From NCBI GenBank assembly GCA_964058845.1, contig CAXKVR010000026.1:205001-269000 (forward strand): a stretch of DNA of 64,000 nt, given 5' to 3'. The stretch comes from Carex sylvatica. Lineage: Eukaryota; Streptophyta; Magnoliopsida; Poales; Cyperaceae. Within the stretch, counting starts at the first letter, position 1. Each line of letters begins with the position of its first letter. This document shows, piece by piece, positions 37,052-47,467 of the stretch. A program made the translations under genes and the position numbers. The notes beneath the pieces were generated by a model. It searched no databases, had not been told where the DNA came from, and worked only from the letters and a program-made list of their open reading frames with translations.

Positions 37052-38283
37052 AATGCTTCTTTCTGGCTCTTGCTTTATTCAGTTCCTTTTAATTTTTTTT
37101 CTTTCTGCATGTGTGTCCCTTGTTCATTATGTTTCAGTTTTAATGTATGTTGTGTGCACTTGGTATCATTCTGTTAATAATAATGTATGTTTGGGATTAC
37201 ATTGAGTAAATTTCATGTTTTTAATGGATTTGTTGTTTCCATTAAATGAAATGGTATTTTTATTCTTTTTTATTTTATTTTTTATTATTAAGCATATTCT
37301 GTTGTGATTATAGAACGGTCATGAGCTAATGATTTTCATATGGGTGTCAATGACACTCTTTTATCTGTTTACCCGACCCGTGTCATATTAGACAAAACGG
37401 GTATGAGTAGAATTCTTTTTTGTTAGCTTATCGGGTACGGATAAGGGTAAATATTTTTTTGTTAATATAAAGGACAATTTGTTAACCATTTTTTTATTGC
37501 AATTTTGTTTGTTTATTGAAACTATAATTTGGTTACAAGATCACCATATATCAGTAAGATATTGCAATTAACCAAAGAATGAATTAAGACGTTTGTAAAA
37601 AATCTCTTATTTGATCACATTATCTAATAATTTAATATGACCTCTTCAATTTTTGCATTCAAATCAATTCAAATTAATACTATGCATTTTTTGTTCTCTT
37701 CCAAAAATAAATAAGAGGTAGGCCATTCCGAAATGAGATGTGCTATTTGCCAAAATTGGGAATTAATCTCTTTATGCGCCAATTAAAGCTGAAGAGTGAT
37801 ATGATAATAACAAATTAATGCTAATTCCATTTAATCATAGCTCTGTATTTGAATAATTGATATTTTGAGGCGCAAGTTAAGTGTCAAGAATTATCGAATT
37901 CGTTTTTTTTTTTTTTTTTTTTGCAAAATCTCTCCATTTGGATCTGTGCACGTATGTTTTTTCAATTTTTTACTTAAAATCTGCAATAAATAAATAATTT
38001 TCGTAAAAATCTCATGTGCGGTGGCAGGAATTTAGGATTCAATATTTGCTCAGCTTTTAGCTGTATCATAAATTCATTATATATTACACCTCCCTCTCCA
38101 ACACAAGATTATAATCTCCTATCAACTAGTTCCTCTTCAGCACCCCCCACCTCATCAAGTTGGTAACATTTCCTATCAACTAGATAAACTGAACATATTT
38201 AATTTTTACTTCTTTACATATGTTTATTTTTATATGCTGTGTTTAAATGTTCCTCCCAAAATTCAGCTTTAACTCAAAAGTTT
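37052..38283. other. 3' flank of NLR copy B
   Basis: Collinear with 16791-18665, with the middle part (roughly 17740-18540 of copy A) replaced by a shorter, CT-containing segment at 37985-38190. No coding frame is supported. Homology between the two copies ends at about 38283. Confidence 0.55.
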
Positions 38284-38336
38284 CGTAAAAAAACTAAAGC
38301 AACCCTAATTGTGGTTTGACGAGTCACAAATGAGTT

Positions 38337-41300
38337 TCAAAACACAAAATCTTCTTGCCCCAATTCTTCATTGTCCCAGTTAAAAACTGCATCCAAATCA
38401 TCATCATTTGGCACAGATTCATGTTTGCCAGAATTATCCAAATCATTAGGGGAAGCTTCAAAATTTTCCTCTATTTCTTCTTCATTCTTCCATTTATCAG
38501 CCTTATTTTAATAAGAAACGATGCACACTGATCAGAAATCAATATTATATTATTGAAAAATAGGTATTATCGAGTTAGAGACGAACATGATATGACGGTT
38601 CCGATTCTTCCGGTGCAACTTTATCCGCTTGGATCTCCAAAATCTCTATAACCTTCTCAAATTGTGAATTATCTACACCCAAAAAAAAATTGAGAAATAA
38701 AATACAGTAAACACTTAATAAACAAAGTAAAAATGAAAAGAAGAAGAGCTAACCGGTGAGTCTATGTGTGATGGCATCACGTACACGTGTCGGGTGCTTC
38801 TTATCTTCACCCTTGAATTTTAATTTTATTTGGTGTCTTGTTCGATTTGGGAACAGCTGTTGTATCATCGCAAAATCCGTACCAAACTGGCGTATCCCCT
38901 ATAACATAAACAACCAAATAAATGGTAACAACAGATTTAGACAAAAGAAAAGTATTGGATGCAGCAGTTTTTTACATAGGGTTATATTTGTAATTAGTGC
39001 ATGATTGTAACAAACAATTAGTTAGAGATTAGTTAGAGGCTGTCTTATGTTATGGCACTCTATAGCTGATTACTGAGATGTGTTGTGGTTATAAATACCA
39101 CACAATTGTATCAATTCAAAGTTAATGAAAGAATCATTCTATTTTATTCTTTATTTCTCTGTCTCTCTGATTCTCTTCATGGTATCAAGAGCTTATCTTT
39201 CTCCCTCTCTCTAAAGTCTTGCTCAAAGCAAATCCATGGCTTCCAGTGAGATTTCAAATCCCACCCCTTCCGCCCCTCTTGATCCTGTGATCCAGATCCC
39301 ATTACCAGTGTCGACCAAGCTCACCTGCGACAATTTTCTGACCTAGTGTTCTCAGATTGAACCAATCCTTGATGGATTCGGCCTCACCAGGTTTGTTGAT
39401 GGCTCTGAGTCACCTCCGGACAAGAATTTGATCACTGATGGAGTCTCCTCTTCCAATCCGTGGTTTGCTCATTGGCACAGACAAGATCGTTTCTTGCTCG
39501 GATGGCTCCACACTACTCTCACCGAAGGAATTCTGTCCCAATACGTGAAATGACAGACCTCCCATGATCTCTGGATCTCGCTTCATCACACCTACTCTGC
39601 CATTTCCACCGCTCGGATCATGGAGCTTCTCCGGGCCCTTCAATCTTCTGTCCGTGGTAATCTGAGATGCGGCGAGTACTTTGAACACATGAAGCGTATT
39701 GCTGATCAACTTGCCGCAGCCGGCGATCCAGTCTCTGACTCCTCTTCAAAAAGGCAATCAAAAAGGGGGAGGGGCTGGATCCTCTGAGATGCTTCAAGTG
39801 GTTATTTTTTTATTTATTTTATAATACTCCATAGATATATTTTAGCAAGTAACCTTGTAAAATTTTCGTTATGTTGGATATACTTTCCCACTCTTTAGAG
39901 ATAGTGCAATGTTTTCTGGTATACTGTTTTCTGTTTTTAGGGTTTCTGTAAGCTGCTTTCAGTTTTTCAGATTGTGGTTTTTGGTATACTGGTCTCAATT
40001 TTTCAGTTTCATACTTTCTGGTAAACTGTTTTCAGTTTTGCAGTTTTTTTTCAGATTGTGCTCTGATGTATAAATTTGTACTGTAATCTCTATGTGCACA
40101 ATCTTTTGTATAAATGCATATTGTAAACTCTATGTAATGTTGTAAACTTTATTGATATCAATAAAAAAAAAAAAAGTAACCTTGTAGAACAACTCGGTTT
40201 CAGATTGGGTCCACCGACTGGAGGAGGTTTTGTTCATATAGGTGTGATAGTTCAACTTTTTAACGGTTGCTTGAAATGTCTCTTGTGGGGCCGAGTCTTG
40301 CCGGTTGTGTTCTTCTTCATCCCCTTCAAAATCAAAAAACTCGAATTCGTCCTGCTGTCTCCTTCTCGGCATCGAACTGTTTCACATGAAATAATTGAAA
40401 GTGATATGCCAATTTTGTTAGACACTCATGAAAATACAATGCAAAAAATTAATTAGATTAAAAAGCAAAATGAAAAATCGATTACAAATACCTTGCATCA
40501 CCGTTCCCTGAGGCCGCCTCTTTGTTCTGTGTTAGTTAAAATGCCAAAAATATATATATATATACATATTACCAAGGGCCCACACAGATTTCTCAAAAGC
40601 CAATACAAATCAAGTAAAATCGAACGAGATAGAGAAGAAAACCATACCCATTTCTTCTCCTTAGCCTCAGCCAAGAGAATGAGGTTCCTTATGCTGATTT
40701 GTTTTGGGTTTATTTCATTCTCTGGTGTCTGTAGTAAAACAGGATCCACTGTTCCAACAAAATAAAAAAGACAAATACCAATTCTAGGTACGCATGCATA
40801 GGATATCAAAAACAGATAAAAACTAGTGTCTATTTCAAGATAAATACCAACTATAGGTACATGCAAGAAACAATTTAACTTGGCAACTTTTGGGATTATA
40901 TTTCACTACTGTATCAGGGCATCAGAACTGACATGCTACTGGTACCAGTTCATATATAATGAATGTATACCTGTCCTTCTCTTACGCCGGATTCGATGAG
41001 ATAGCTTCCCCTTTTTCTTAGGTGACCCCTCTTCTTCAACATTTGCATCGGCAACCGTACTACCTCTGGTTTTCCTTTTCGAACGCTTTTCAACATCAAT
41101 CGGCGTTTCCTTCTCTGGCCTACCCGTATCCTTTTTCTCTCCAGTATAACCTCCATTAATGGGGTCTTCATTAGCTTCATCTGTTTCAATTATTGGATCG
41201 TTGTCATCCGAAAAATTGAAAATGTCATCAAGGTTTGGTGCATCTTCGTTTTCCTCATTTCCCGTGCTTTCGTAATTCGTGCCTTGTTCATCGTTTTGTG

Positions 41301-42940
41301 TATGCTCTTCAAAATCAAATTCTGATGCATCATTTGCTTGAATCTAATTAAAGAAAGGGCAAATGAAATGAGAAAGCAGCAATATATGCACAATCAATAA
41401 ATGGAGTAAAGACTATTAATAATGTAGAGCAACATACAATTTCCATTTCCTAAACACCACCACAAACTAAATACAAAAACACTGGAATGCATTTCCTAAT
41501 AATAAATTCAATTCAGGGGCACTACTAACCCCTACCATAGATCAGAAGTAGGGTTAAATTGTAAATTACACAGCCAGCCTAAGAAAAAATGAATTGAACT
41601 CACCTCCTCAGAAGTAACAGAACCTTGATTAATCAGTCTGTCTGGTGACTCAGCACTATATTCCTCGGGAACAGAGAAACGGACCTTTTTGCCCTTGCCC
41701 TCTTTTTCATTTTCTTTAGGTTGCAAATTAATGGTCGGCTCAGCTGTAAAAGGAAAAATAGTTCATTAGTCACCTTGATAAATGACAGAGATCAAGAATG
41801 CTTATTTGGAATATTGAACTGAGCAATATGATTTCATTATGTGCGAAACCCGTCATATTTGGTACCAGTAAACTAGTTATGACTGTAATAATAAGTATCT
41901 AAAGAAATTGTAAAAGGAATACCACTGGAAAAAAGTGGGTCCAGGGAAACATTATCAAGAAAATCAATCTCTGGAAATGAGGTCGGTGCCTGAAATAGAT
42001 AACAATCAGTCGTCAAAAAGGAAATTATTCAAGAAAGAAAAAAGCTCAAAAAAAAAAAATTAGAATTAGAAATTACCTCGAAATCTGACTTACTGAGATC
42101 AACCCCAGAACCGAAATTCCCCTCAGTTTCATGATCCGGCATTTCAGTTCTATTGATATCAGAGGGTCCATCAGCACCAGGTGCAGCTGGTTGTTTCCTC
42201 CTTTGTGGTTGCAACTTGGTTTTTGGATTAGATGCGCCTTCTAACTTATCTGCTTGTACAAATACATTGCCAATGAAAAAGGAAATAAATAGAGAAGTCA
42301 TAAAAACTACACACGGTGCACCGGTGATCTTGGTATAACAAAGAAATGACCCGGAAATGTATTTCTTAAGTAGGGCATGGTATTTTGGGCCTTCAATGTT
42401 TTTTTTGCAAATAACACCCTATAGTTGTATATATTCCCGAAAAGACCCAAAACTATAGCAAATAATACATTTGTTAGGGGAGAAAAATCATGTAAGTACC
42501 AGTTGCCGAGTTGGGCAAAGGAGAGTTGTCTATGTGGACACCTAAGGGGGGATCTGCATGCTGCAAATTGTTCAAGTAAAGAAAAGTTATTACAGTTATT
42601 ACAGTTAAACAACCATATAATAAACAATTTCCCTATATCGCATGATAATTGTTACTATTCATCATAGTGCTACTGGTAGCGGTCAAATTAGAAAAAGAAA
42701 AAAAAAAAGAGAAGTGGGACCCACCTGAGACTGACGAAGAGAAGGTTTCGGCAGGTTTTTCACATTCTTTGGTTTAAACTTAACTGTCTCTTTCTCTGTC
42801 AGTAAGGAAAAAAGGCAGAGCATGATGTGAATACTATACAGTAGTCAGTGATACAGATAGAATGGAAAGACAGTACCTTTGTTTTGCAGCGGCTCGAAAT
42901 CGTCAAAGAGATCATCGAGTAAAGCCATGTCCTCGGCCAT
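38337..42940 (-). CDS. BDP1: TFIIIB subunit B'' (BDP1), 13 exons
   Basis: BDP1 completes TFIIIB on RNA polymerase III promoters, together with TBP and BRF1, in the nucleus. Exons on the minus strand: 42940-42877, 42795-42725, 42560-42500, 42249-42077, 41989-41923, 41743-41604, 41343-40971, 40748-40648, 40526-40492, 40376-40181, 38898-38754, 38672-38587, 38501-38337. All introns are GT-AG and every phase fits, giving 558 aa. The N-terminus has acidic LLDDLFDDFE and KFKPK, as in other plant BDP1 proteins. NPKQISIRNLILLAEAKEKK lies in exon 8. The SANT/Myb domain spans exons 10-11: SRWTQSETELFYK joined to GIRQFGTDFAMIQQLFPNR and TRHQIKLKFKGEDKKHPTR. The C-terminus is acidic. Intron 10 contains a LINE and a Copia fragment. 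Identity rests on the SANT domain; expression and full splicing are untested. Confidence 0.93.
39002..39790 (+). mobile_element. Truncated Copia element with gag start, in BDP1 intron 10
   Basis: A small LTR-like segment (about 39002-39179) is followed by TGGTATCAAGAGC, the Met-tRNA primer site of plant Copia elements, and then by an ATG at 39236. The frame reads MASSEISNPTPSAP, LTCDNFLT, IEPILDGFGLTRFVDG, HWHRQDRFLLGWLHTTLT, TSHDLWISLHHTYSA and MELLRALQSS, the usual Copia Gag order (UBN2 type). At least two stops (after LT and after QYVK) interrupt it. It ends after a purine-rich AAAAAGGGGGAGGGG (39759-39773). No protease, integrase or second LTR is present. It lies antisense to the host gene. 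Confidence 0.8.
39860..40173 (+). mobile_element. 5'-truncated LINE 3' end at the BDP1 intron 10 donor
   Basis: The segment ends in GTAAACTTTATTGATATCAATA and a run of 13 A. It is flanked by the exact 13-bp direct repeat AAGTAACCTTGTA (39847-39859 and 40174-40186), the signature of target-primed retrotransposition. No frame is left, as in a 5'-truncated L1-type insertion. On the host strand the repeat is TACAAGGTTACTT, which is the exon 10/intron 10 boundary (CAAG|GTTACT). Confidence 0.88.
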
Positions 42941-42961
42941 ACACACAATCAATCAATGACT

Positions 42962-43037
42962 CTGCAATGGAACAAGAAGAAGAAGAAGAAGAAATCCTTT
43001 AAGTGGGGCCGGGTGGAGAGAAAGGAGGGAACTTTAC
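42962..43037 (-). other. Possible 5' UTR intron of BDP1
   Basis: On the minus strand GGCG|GTAAAG (donor, 43037) and CCATTGCAG (acceptor, 42962) enclose 76 bp between a CT-rich leader (43040-43080) and the start codon at 42940. The spacing and signals fit a leader intron, but there is no coding check on it. Confidence 0.4.
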
Positions 43038-43105
43038 CGCCGGCGACGGAGAGGGAGGGAGCGAGAAACGAATAAAGGCTTCTCTTATTATTAGTCGGAT
43101 GGAAG

Positions 43106-43555
43106 TAGGGCTGCAAACGAACTGAATCGAATCGAATTAGACCTAGTTCGAATTCGAATTCGAAATTATTTCGAACCGAATCCAATTCGAAATTGAAATA
43201 TATTTCAAACCTAAAAGGTCAGTTCGAATTTGGTTCGGTATAATTCGAACTAGTTCGATTTGATTCGAAATTAGTTCGAAATTGAGCTGGTCGACTTCGA
43301 GGCGGAGCTGGTCGACTTCGAGGCGGAGCTGGTCGACTTCGAGGCGGGACTGAAGAGCGGAGGAGAGAGGAGACTTCGAGAAGGGTAAGAGAGGACAGAG
43401 CGGCGGAGCTGGTAGAGTAGGTGGCTGCGCAGTGGGCTAGGGTTTTGGCGGAGTACAAAATGAAATAGAGGCAGAGAGAGAGAGAGAGAGAGAAGGGCCT
43501 GGGAGAGAGAGAGGCAGAGGCAGAGAGAAAGAAGGGCCTGGTTCTCGCGAAATAG

Positions 43556-43586
<31 letters not shown>

Positions 43587-43838
43587 AGGGCCTGGGAGAA
43601 ATTAATTGAATTGGGCCTGGGAGGGTTCTCACGAATTCGAATTGGACCTGATTCGCGAACTACACGAATCGAATTGGGTCTGGTTCGAATTCGAAATTAA
43701 ATTAATTTCGAATCGAACTGATTTGAATTATTTTCGAATCGAATTATTTTCGAATCGAATTACTTTCGAATCGAATTACTTTCGAATCGAATTACTTTCG
43801 AATCGAATCACAAATCTCGAATTTTTTGTGCACCCCTA
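43106..43838. mobile_element. 733-bp non-autonomous hAT element upstream of BDP1
   Basis: It begins TAGGGCTGCAAACGAA and ends GTGCACCCCTA, inverted ends of the common plant hAT type. Subterminal regions are dense in TTCGAATTCGAA-like words on both sides. Flanks GATGGAAG (43098-43105) and CATGGAAG (43839-43846) match at 7 of 8 bases. The centre carries a 21-bp minisatellite and GA microsatellites. Confidence 0.85.
43282..43347. repeat. 21-bp minisatellite inside the hAT element
   Basis: The unit GAGCTGGTCGACTTCGAGGCG is repeated three times in a row and then decays. It is GC-rich in contrast to the surrounding AT-rich element. Two GA-dinucleotide tracts follow at about 43472-43495 and 43560-43586. 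Confidence 0.85.
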
Positions 43839-43846
43839 CATGGAAG

Positions 43847-44331
43847 GGAAGAGAGACGAAAAGGTGAAAGCGAGAGGATAAAGGTCAATCAATGGTGGGA
43901 ATTGATTAATATAGAAATGAAGGGTTGAGATTGGTACAGGTTCAGAAATAAGAATTGGCCAAAAAGGCAACAGAGAAAAACAAAACAAAACCTGTTTTGA
44001 GTCGCTCAGGTTGGGCAAAAATCCAATCCGCACGAATTTTGAAACGAATCAGAATCAGAATCAGAGGGTCCAGATTTTGAGTTAGGAGCATAGAAGGCAA
44101 ACTCGGATGAGTTAGACCGGAATCGGACCAGACCGAGCCGATTTTTGACCGATATATGCGGAATAGGGAAAAAATCAGGTTTAACAGTGCTGACTCGGCC
44201 GATCAAGCAATTCTTCACCGTTCATCACCGATTCTTCCTTTATTAGCCTGTTTCCAGCAGCTTGGTGTGAGAGAATCGCGACGGATTGAGGGAGACATTT
44301 TTCACTTTTTTTGTTCGCAATGGGTTGAGGG
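43847..44331. other. Spacer between two hAT elements
   Basis: This contains purine-rich DNA, a repeat of AATCAG (44047-44065) and CGGAATCGGACCAGACCGAGCCG, which resembles degenerate hAT subterminal sequence. A reading frame on the plus strand is open but has no recognisable protein. Confidence 0.4.
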
Positions 44332-44886
44332 TAGAGGTTTGCAAATACCCGGGTCAGGCGGTCCGTATCCTACCCGCCCGTGCCCGGTACCCAGGGTATC
44401 CGTGCCCGAGCCCGGGTATGGGTCGGGTAAACGGGTACACGGGTACGGGTATAAAACGGGTAGGGTACGGTTATTTGGTTCAAAACTCGGGCAAACCCGG
44501 CCCGAATTATGCCCGTACCCGACCCGTTAAAAATTCAAATTTTTTTGAAATTTCGAATTTGCCGCCGGTTCAACAGAAAAACAGAAAAGAAAAAAAAAAA
44601 AAACCAAACCGGACCGAAAAACAGAGAGAAAAAAAAAATCAAACCGGATCGAAAAACAGAAAAAAAAAAAAAAAAATCGGACCAGGTACCCTACCCGGAC
44701 CGCCCTACCCGTCAAGGGTACCACGGGCACGGGTATAAGACGGGTAGGGTACGGATTTTGAAAAAAAAAAACCGTGATACTCGGCCCGTGATACCCGTAT
44801 ACCCGTGATACCCATACCCGACCCATACCCATACCCGACCCGGATATACCCTACCCGCCCGTACCCTACCCGTTAGCAAACCCCTA
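44332..44886. mobile_element. 555-bp non-autonomous hAT element
   Basis: It begins TAGAGGTTTGCAAATACCCGGG and ends CCCGTTAGCAAACCCCTA, and is flanked by an exact 8-bp duplication GTTGAGGG (44324-44331 and 44887-44894). Both arms consist mainly of the words ACCCG, CGGGTA and GGGTACGG, so the apparent reading frames in both directions are artefacts of repeats. The centre is a set of A-rich runs with AAACCGGA. Confidence 0.95.
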
Positions 44887-44894
44887 GTTGAGGG

Positions 44895-45410
44895 AGAAGG
44901 TCCGTTCGTTTTTCTCGCTCTCCATTTTATAAAATATTGGCCGAGTCCAGTTTAGGGAGAGAGTTCCTTCGTTTTTCATTTCTTTTTAAATTATTTTCTT
45001 CTTGTTTTTTCCTTCTCCATTTAATTTACACTGGACATCTCCATTTTCTTTATTTCTGATTTGTTTGTCTTAATTTTCTTCTTTTTTCCTTTTTTTTAAG
45101 GAATGAATATTATACCCATTAATTTATTTTCCAAAACCTCAATTTTTGACAAATTAATGTTTTACTAACTTTTCCTATTTTTTTATTACAAAATAAGTTT
45201 TTGACAAAAAAATTCGAGTTTCCGATCCAATTCTGTCAATTATGACCAATCAAGTGACTGATTTTGATTCCACAGTCAAGTGACCGATTCCGATTCTGAT
45301 TCTGATTCTGATTTTTTTTTCTATGGTTTGAAGCAAGCAAGACTCTTTTTTTTTTAGGGAAAGCAAGACTTGTTTTGTGTCAAGTACAGAGTAATAGACT
45401 ACCTAGTAGG
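44895..45410. other. T-rich spacer
   Basis: Mostly T-rich low-complexity DNA. The segment 45220-45330 with repeated CTGATT resembles 19080-19135 and is likely the end of a diverged DNA transposon. No gene is visible. Confidence 0.4.
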
Positions 45411-46053
45411 GGTGAGTAAATTGCTCATAACTCGTGAGCCGCTCATAACTCGCTTAAACTCGCTTAAACTCCCTTATTAACAACTCACTCATTTACTTAA
45501 TGAGCTAGCATGAGTATGATCCAACTCGTTCATTAAGAATTTGCCACATCTAATTCCTGCCACATTCAATTTCAAATAAATTTCTGCAGAACTAAATTTA
45601 TGCAACATTAAATCATTCTTGCGGCCTTGCCTCATTAAATTCCTATGTCATATTTATATTTTTGTAAAGTAGACAGAACAAAATTGATAATAGCTGATGC
45701 TACTGTGGAGAATGTAATATGTTGATTCTATTTTTATTGGATTTTTATTCTATTTTATTTAAAGGAATTATGACAATTTATTAAATTTTGGTACTCATAA
45801 CTCGTGAGCCGCTCATAAAGGAAACCGCGCGAAGAAAACTAATGAATAAACTATCGGTGGCTGCCAAAGAAAAAAAATGTAGTTTGTGATTCGATTGACT
45901 TCAATTCAATTTGAAAAAAAAATCGCAATTAATTTGTTCGATTGAAGTTCCTTTTGAAACAAATCAAACCAGTTCAGTTCGAATATTATTCAAACTCAAA
46001 CTCAAACTGGAATAAGTTTGATTTGATTTGATTCGATTCGTTTGCAGCCCTAC
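45411..46053. mobile_element. Degenerate hAT-type repeats
   Basis: TAGGGGTGAGTAAATTGCTC (45411) has a hAT-like start, followed by repeats of CATAACTCGTGAGCCGCTCA (45427 and 45796). The right end GATTCGTTTGCAGCCCTA (about 46035-46052) is the reverse complement of the start of the 43106 element. The two ends may belong to two different nested elements; no target duplication was found. Confidence 0.5.
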
Positions 46054-46748
46054 ATGATTGCAAAGTTTTTGATATTAACTTTAAATTAATTTAATTAGGA
46101 AAAAAGTGACTTAAATTATTTTGTCTCTAAAATTTAATTGCAAGCAGAAATGCATTTGTCATGCCGAAGAGAGCGACAATTAAAGTATGATGATTGTTGT
46201 TGATAGAAACTAGGAGCAGTTTGAATAATAAAGCATGAATGAAGTGCACACAGTAAATATTTTAGAACTATCGAGTAGATTCTCAGTAAAAAGAAAAATC
46301 ACAAATGACAGAAAAAAATGATATTTACAAACATATTTATATTTATGCTTAATTTTCAAATTAATACTGTGTTGGAGAAAACTAATGACATTTAGCATGT
46401 AATATATTATGGCCTATAATATTTTAAGGAAAGATATCAAAATATTGTAACAAAACAATAAAATATCAACTTCATTTCCCCACCAATATAAATGAAATTG
46501 AATTTGTTATGTGTAATTATGATTTTTTTCTATTTGTGTTTCCAACTGCAATCGAAGTTTTTTTTTCCTACACGTCTTACTTTTTTTTTTTAGATATGCA
46601 ATAGGTCGTTGTGATCCGAAATAGAATTTTAATTCTTCTATCTTTCGAAGATTCTTAATATAGAAAATTAATAAGATCTTTTCGTGACATGTTTGTTTAA
46701 TATTTAAATAACACAAACGTCTAATAGTTTTCCCATGCAAAGTGAGGG
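46054..46748. other. AT-rich intergenic DNA
   Basis: No motif, frame or repeat that I recognise. Confidence 0.5.
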
Positions 46749-47467
46749 CGAGTTCAGATGTTTGAGTTCATAATGGGAATGGATGAGTTTTGAGGTAATT
46801 GGATTTCTAATATCCAGATCCGTTCGGATGCTCGTTTTTTTTTTTTTTCCCAATCTATTCCCATTATTCTCCTCAGTTTATTTCCTACGCAACGTAAAAT
46901 TGTGGGAAAACAAAAATTGAGTCCGACTCAATTATTTTCCCAATCGGGCTGTACTCTCTCTTTCTTCGATTGTTCGCGAGAGAAGAACCGCTGCGCGGGA
47001 AAGTTTAGCAAGAGAGAGCGGAAGAGAAAAAAGGGGTCGATGTGCAGAAAACTTGAGCGGCAAAGCTACCGACACTGATTTTGCATTCGGCTATGACCGG
47101 AGAAGGTACAAATTAATGTTCACCACAATGATCTCAGGTTTGATTTCATTTAACATTAATCCTAGTGACTTATTTAACATTAACCCTAGCGACTTGAACT
47201 TTGTTGATAATCGTCTTCAACTTTGATTTTTCTTCAATTTGTCTTTGAAAGTTATTATATAACCAAATAATTTGATCATCCTATATTGAGTTTGTTGTTT
47301 AAAACTCCACTTGTGTCTATTGATTGTTAAATTGAAACAAAGTTGTTGTCAGTAGTTGCGACAATTCGTCTTTAAAATTAGCTACGCACAATTAACTACC
47401 TTTCAATTAATTTGAATCAAGCTTATGTTATGCAAAAGAATTTCACTTTAAAAAAAAAAAATACAAT

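Larger units (their letters stand above)
23330..38283 (+). repeat. Segmental duplication, copy B
   Basis: Direct-orientation partner of 3396-18665. It keeps the LINE fragment, internal 1-kb repeats, the NLR relics and the intact NLR gene. It ends at about 38283, some 54 bp from the stop codon of the BDP1 gene. It lacks the MITE at 15021 and the insertions at 6093-6880 and 8904-9871 of copy A, and has its own indels, for example an extra mini-exon relic at 30265. Confidence 0.85.

Noticed and set aside
38962..39785. 5-bp repeat GATGC flanking the Copia fragment
   Set aside because: A GATGC at each side could be a target duplication, but the enclosed sequence does not start with TG or end with CA, so chance is as likely.
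40498..40866. 122-residue minus-strand frame
   Set aside because: Only the portion 40648-40748 is BDP1 exon 8 in this frame; the rest is read-through into introns.
43219..43632. 137-residue Ser/Leu-rich reading frame
   Set aside because: It is translated GA/CT microsatellite and minisatellite within the hAT element at 43106-43838.
44156..44832. Long overlapping reading frames on both strands
   Set aside because: They are products of the ACCCG/CGGGTA word repeats of a hAT-type element with exact 8-bp target duplication; composition is not protein-like.
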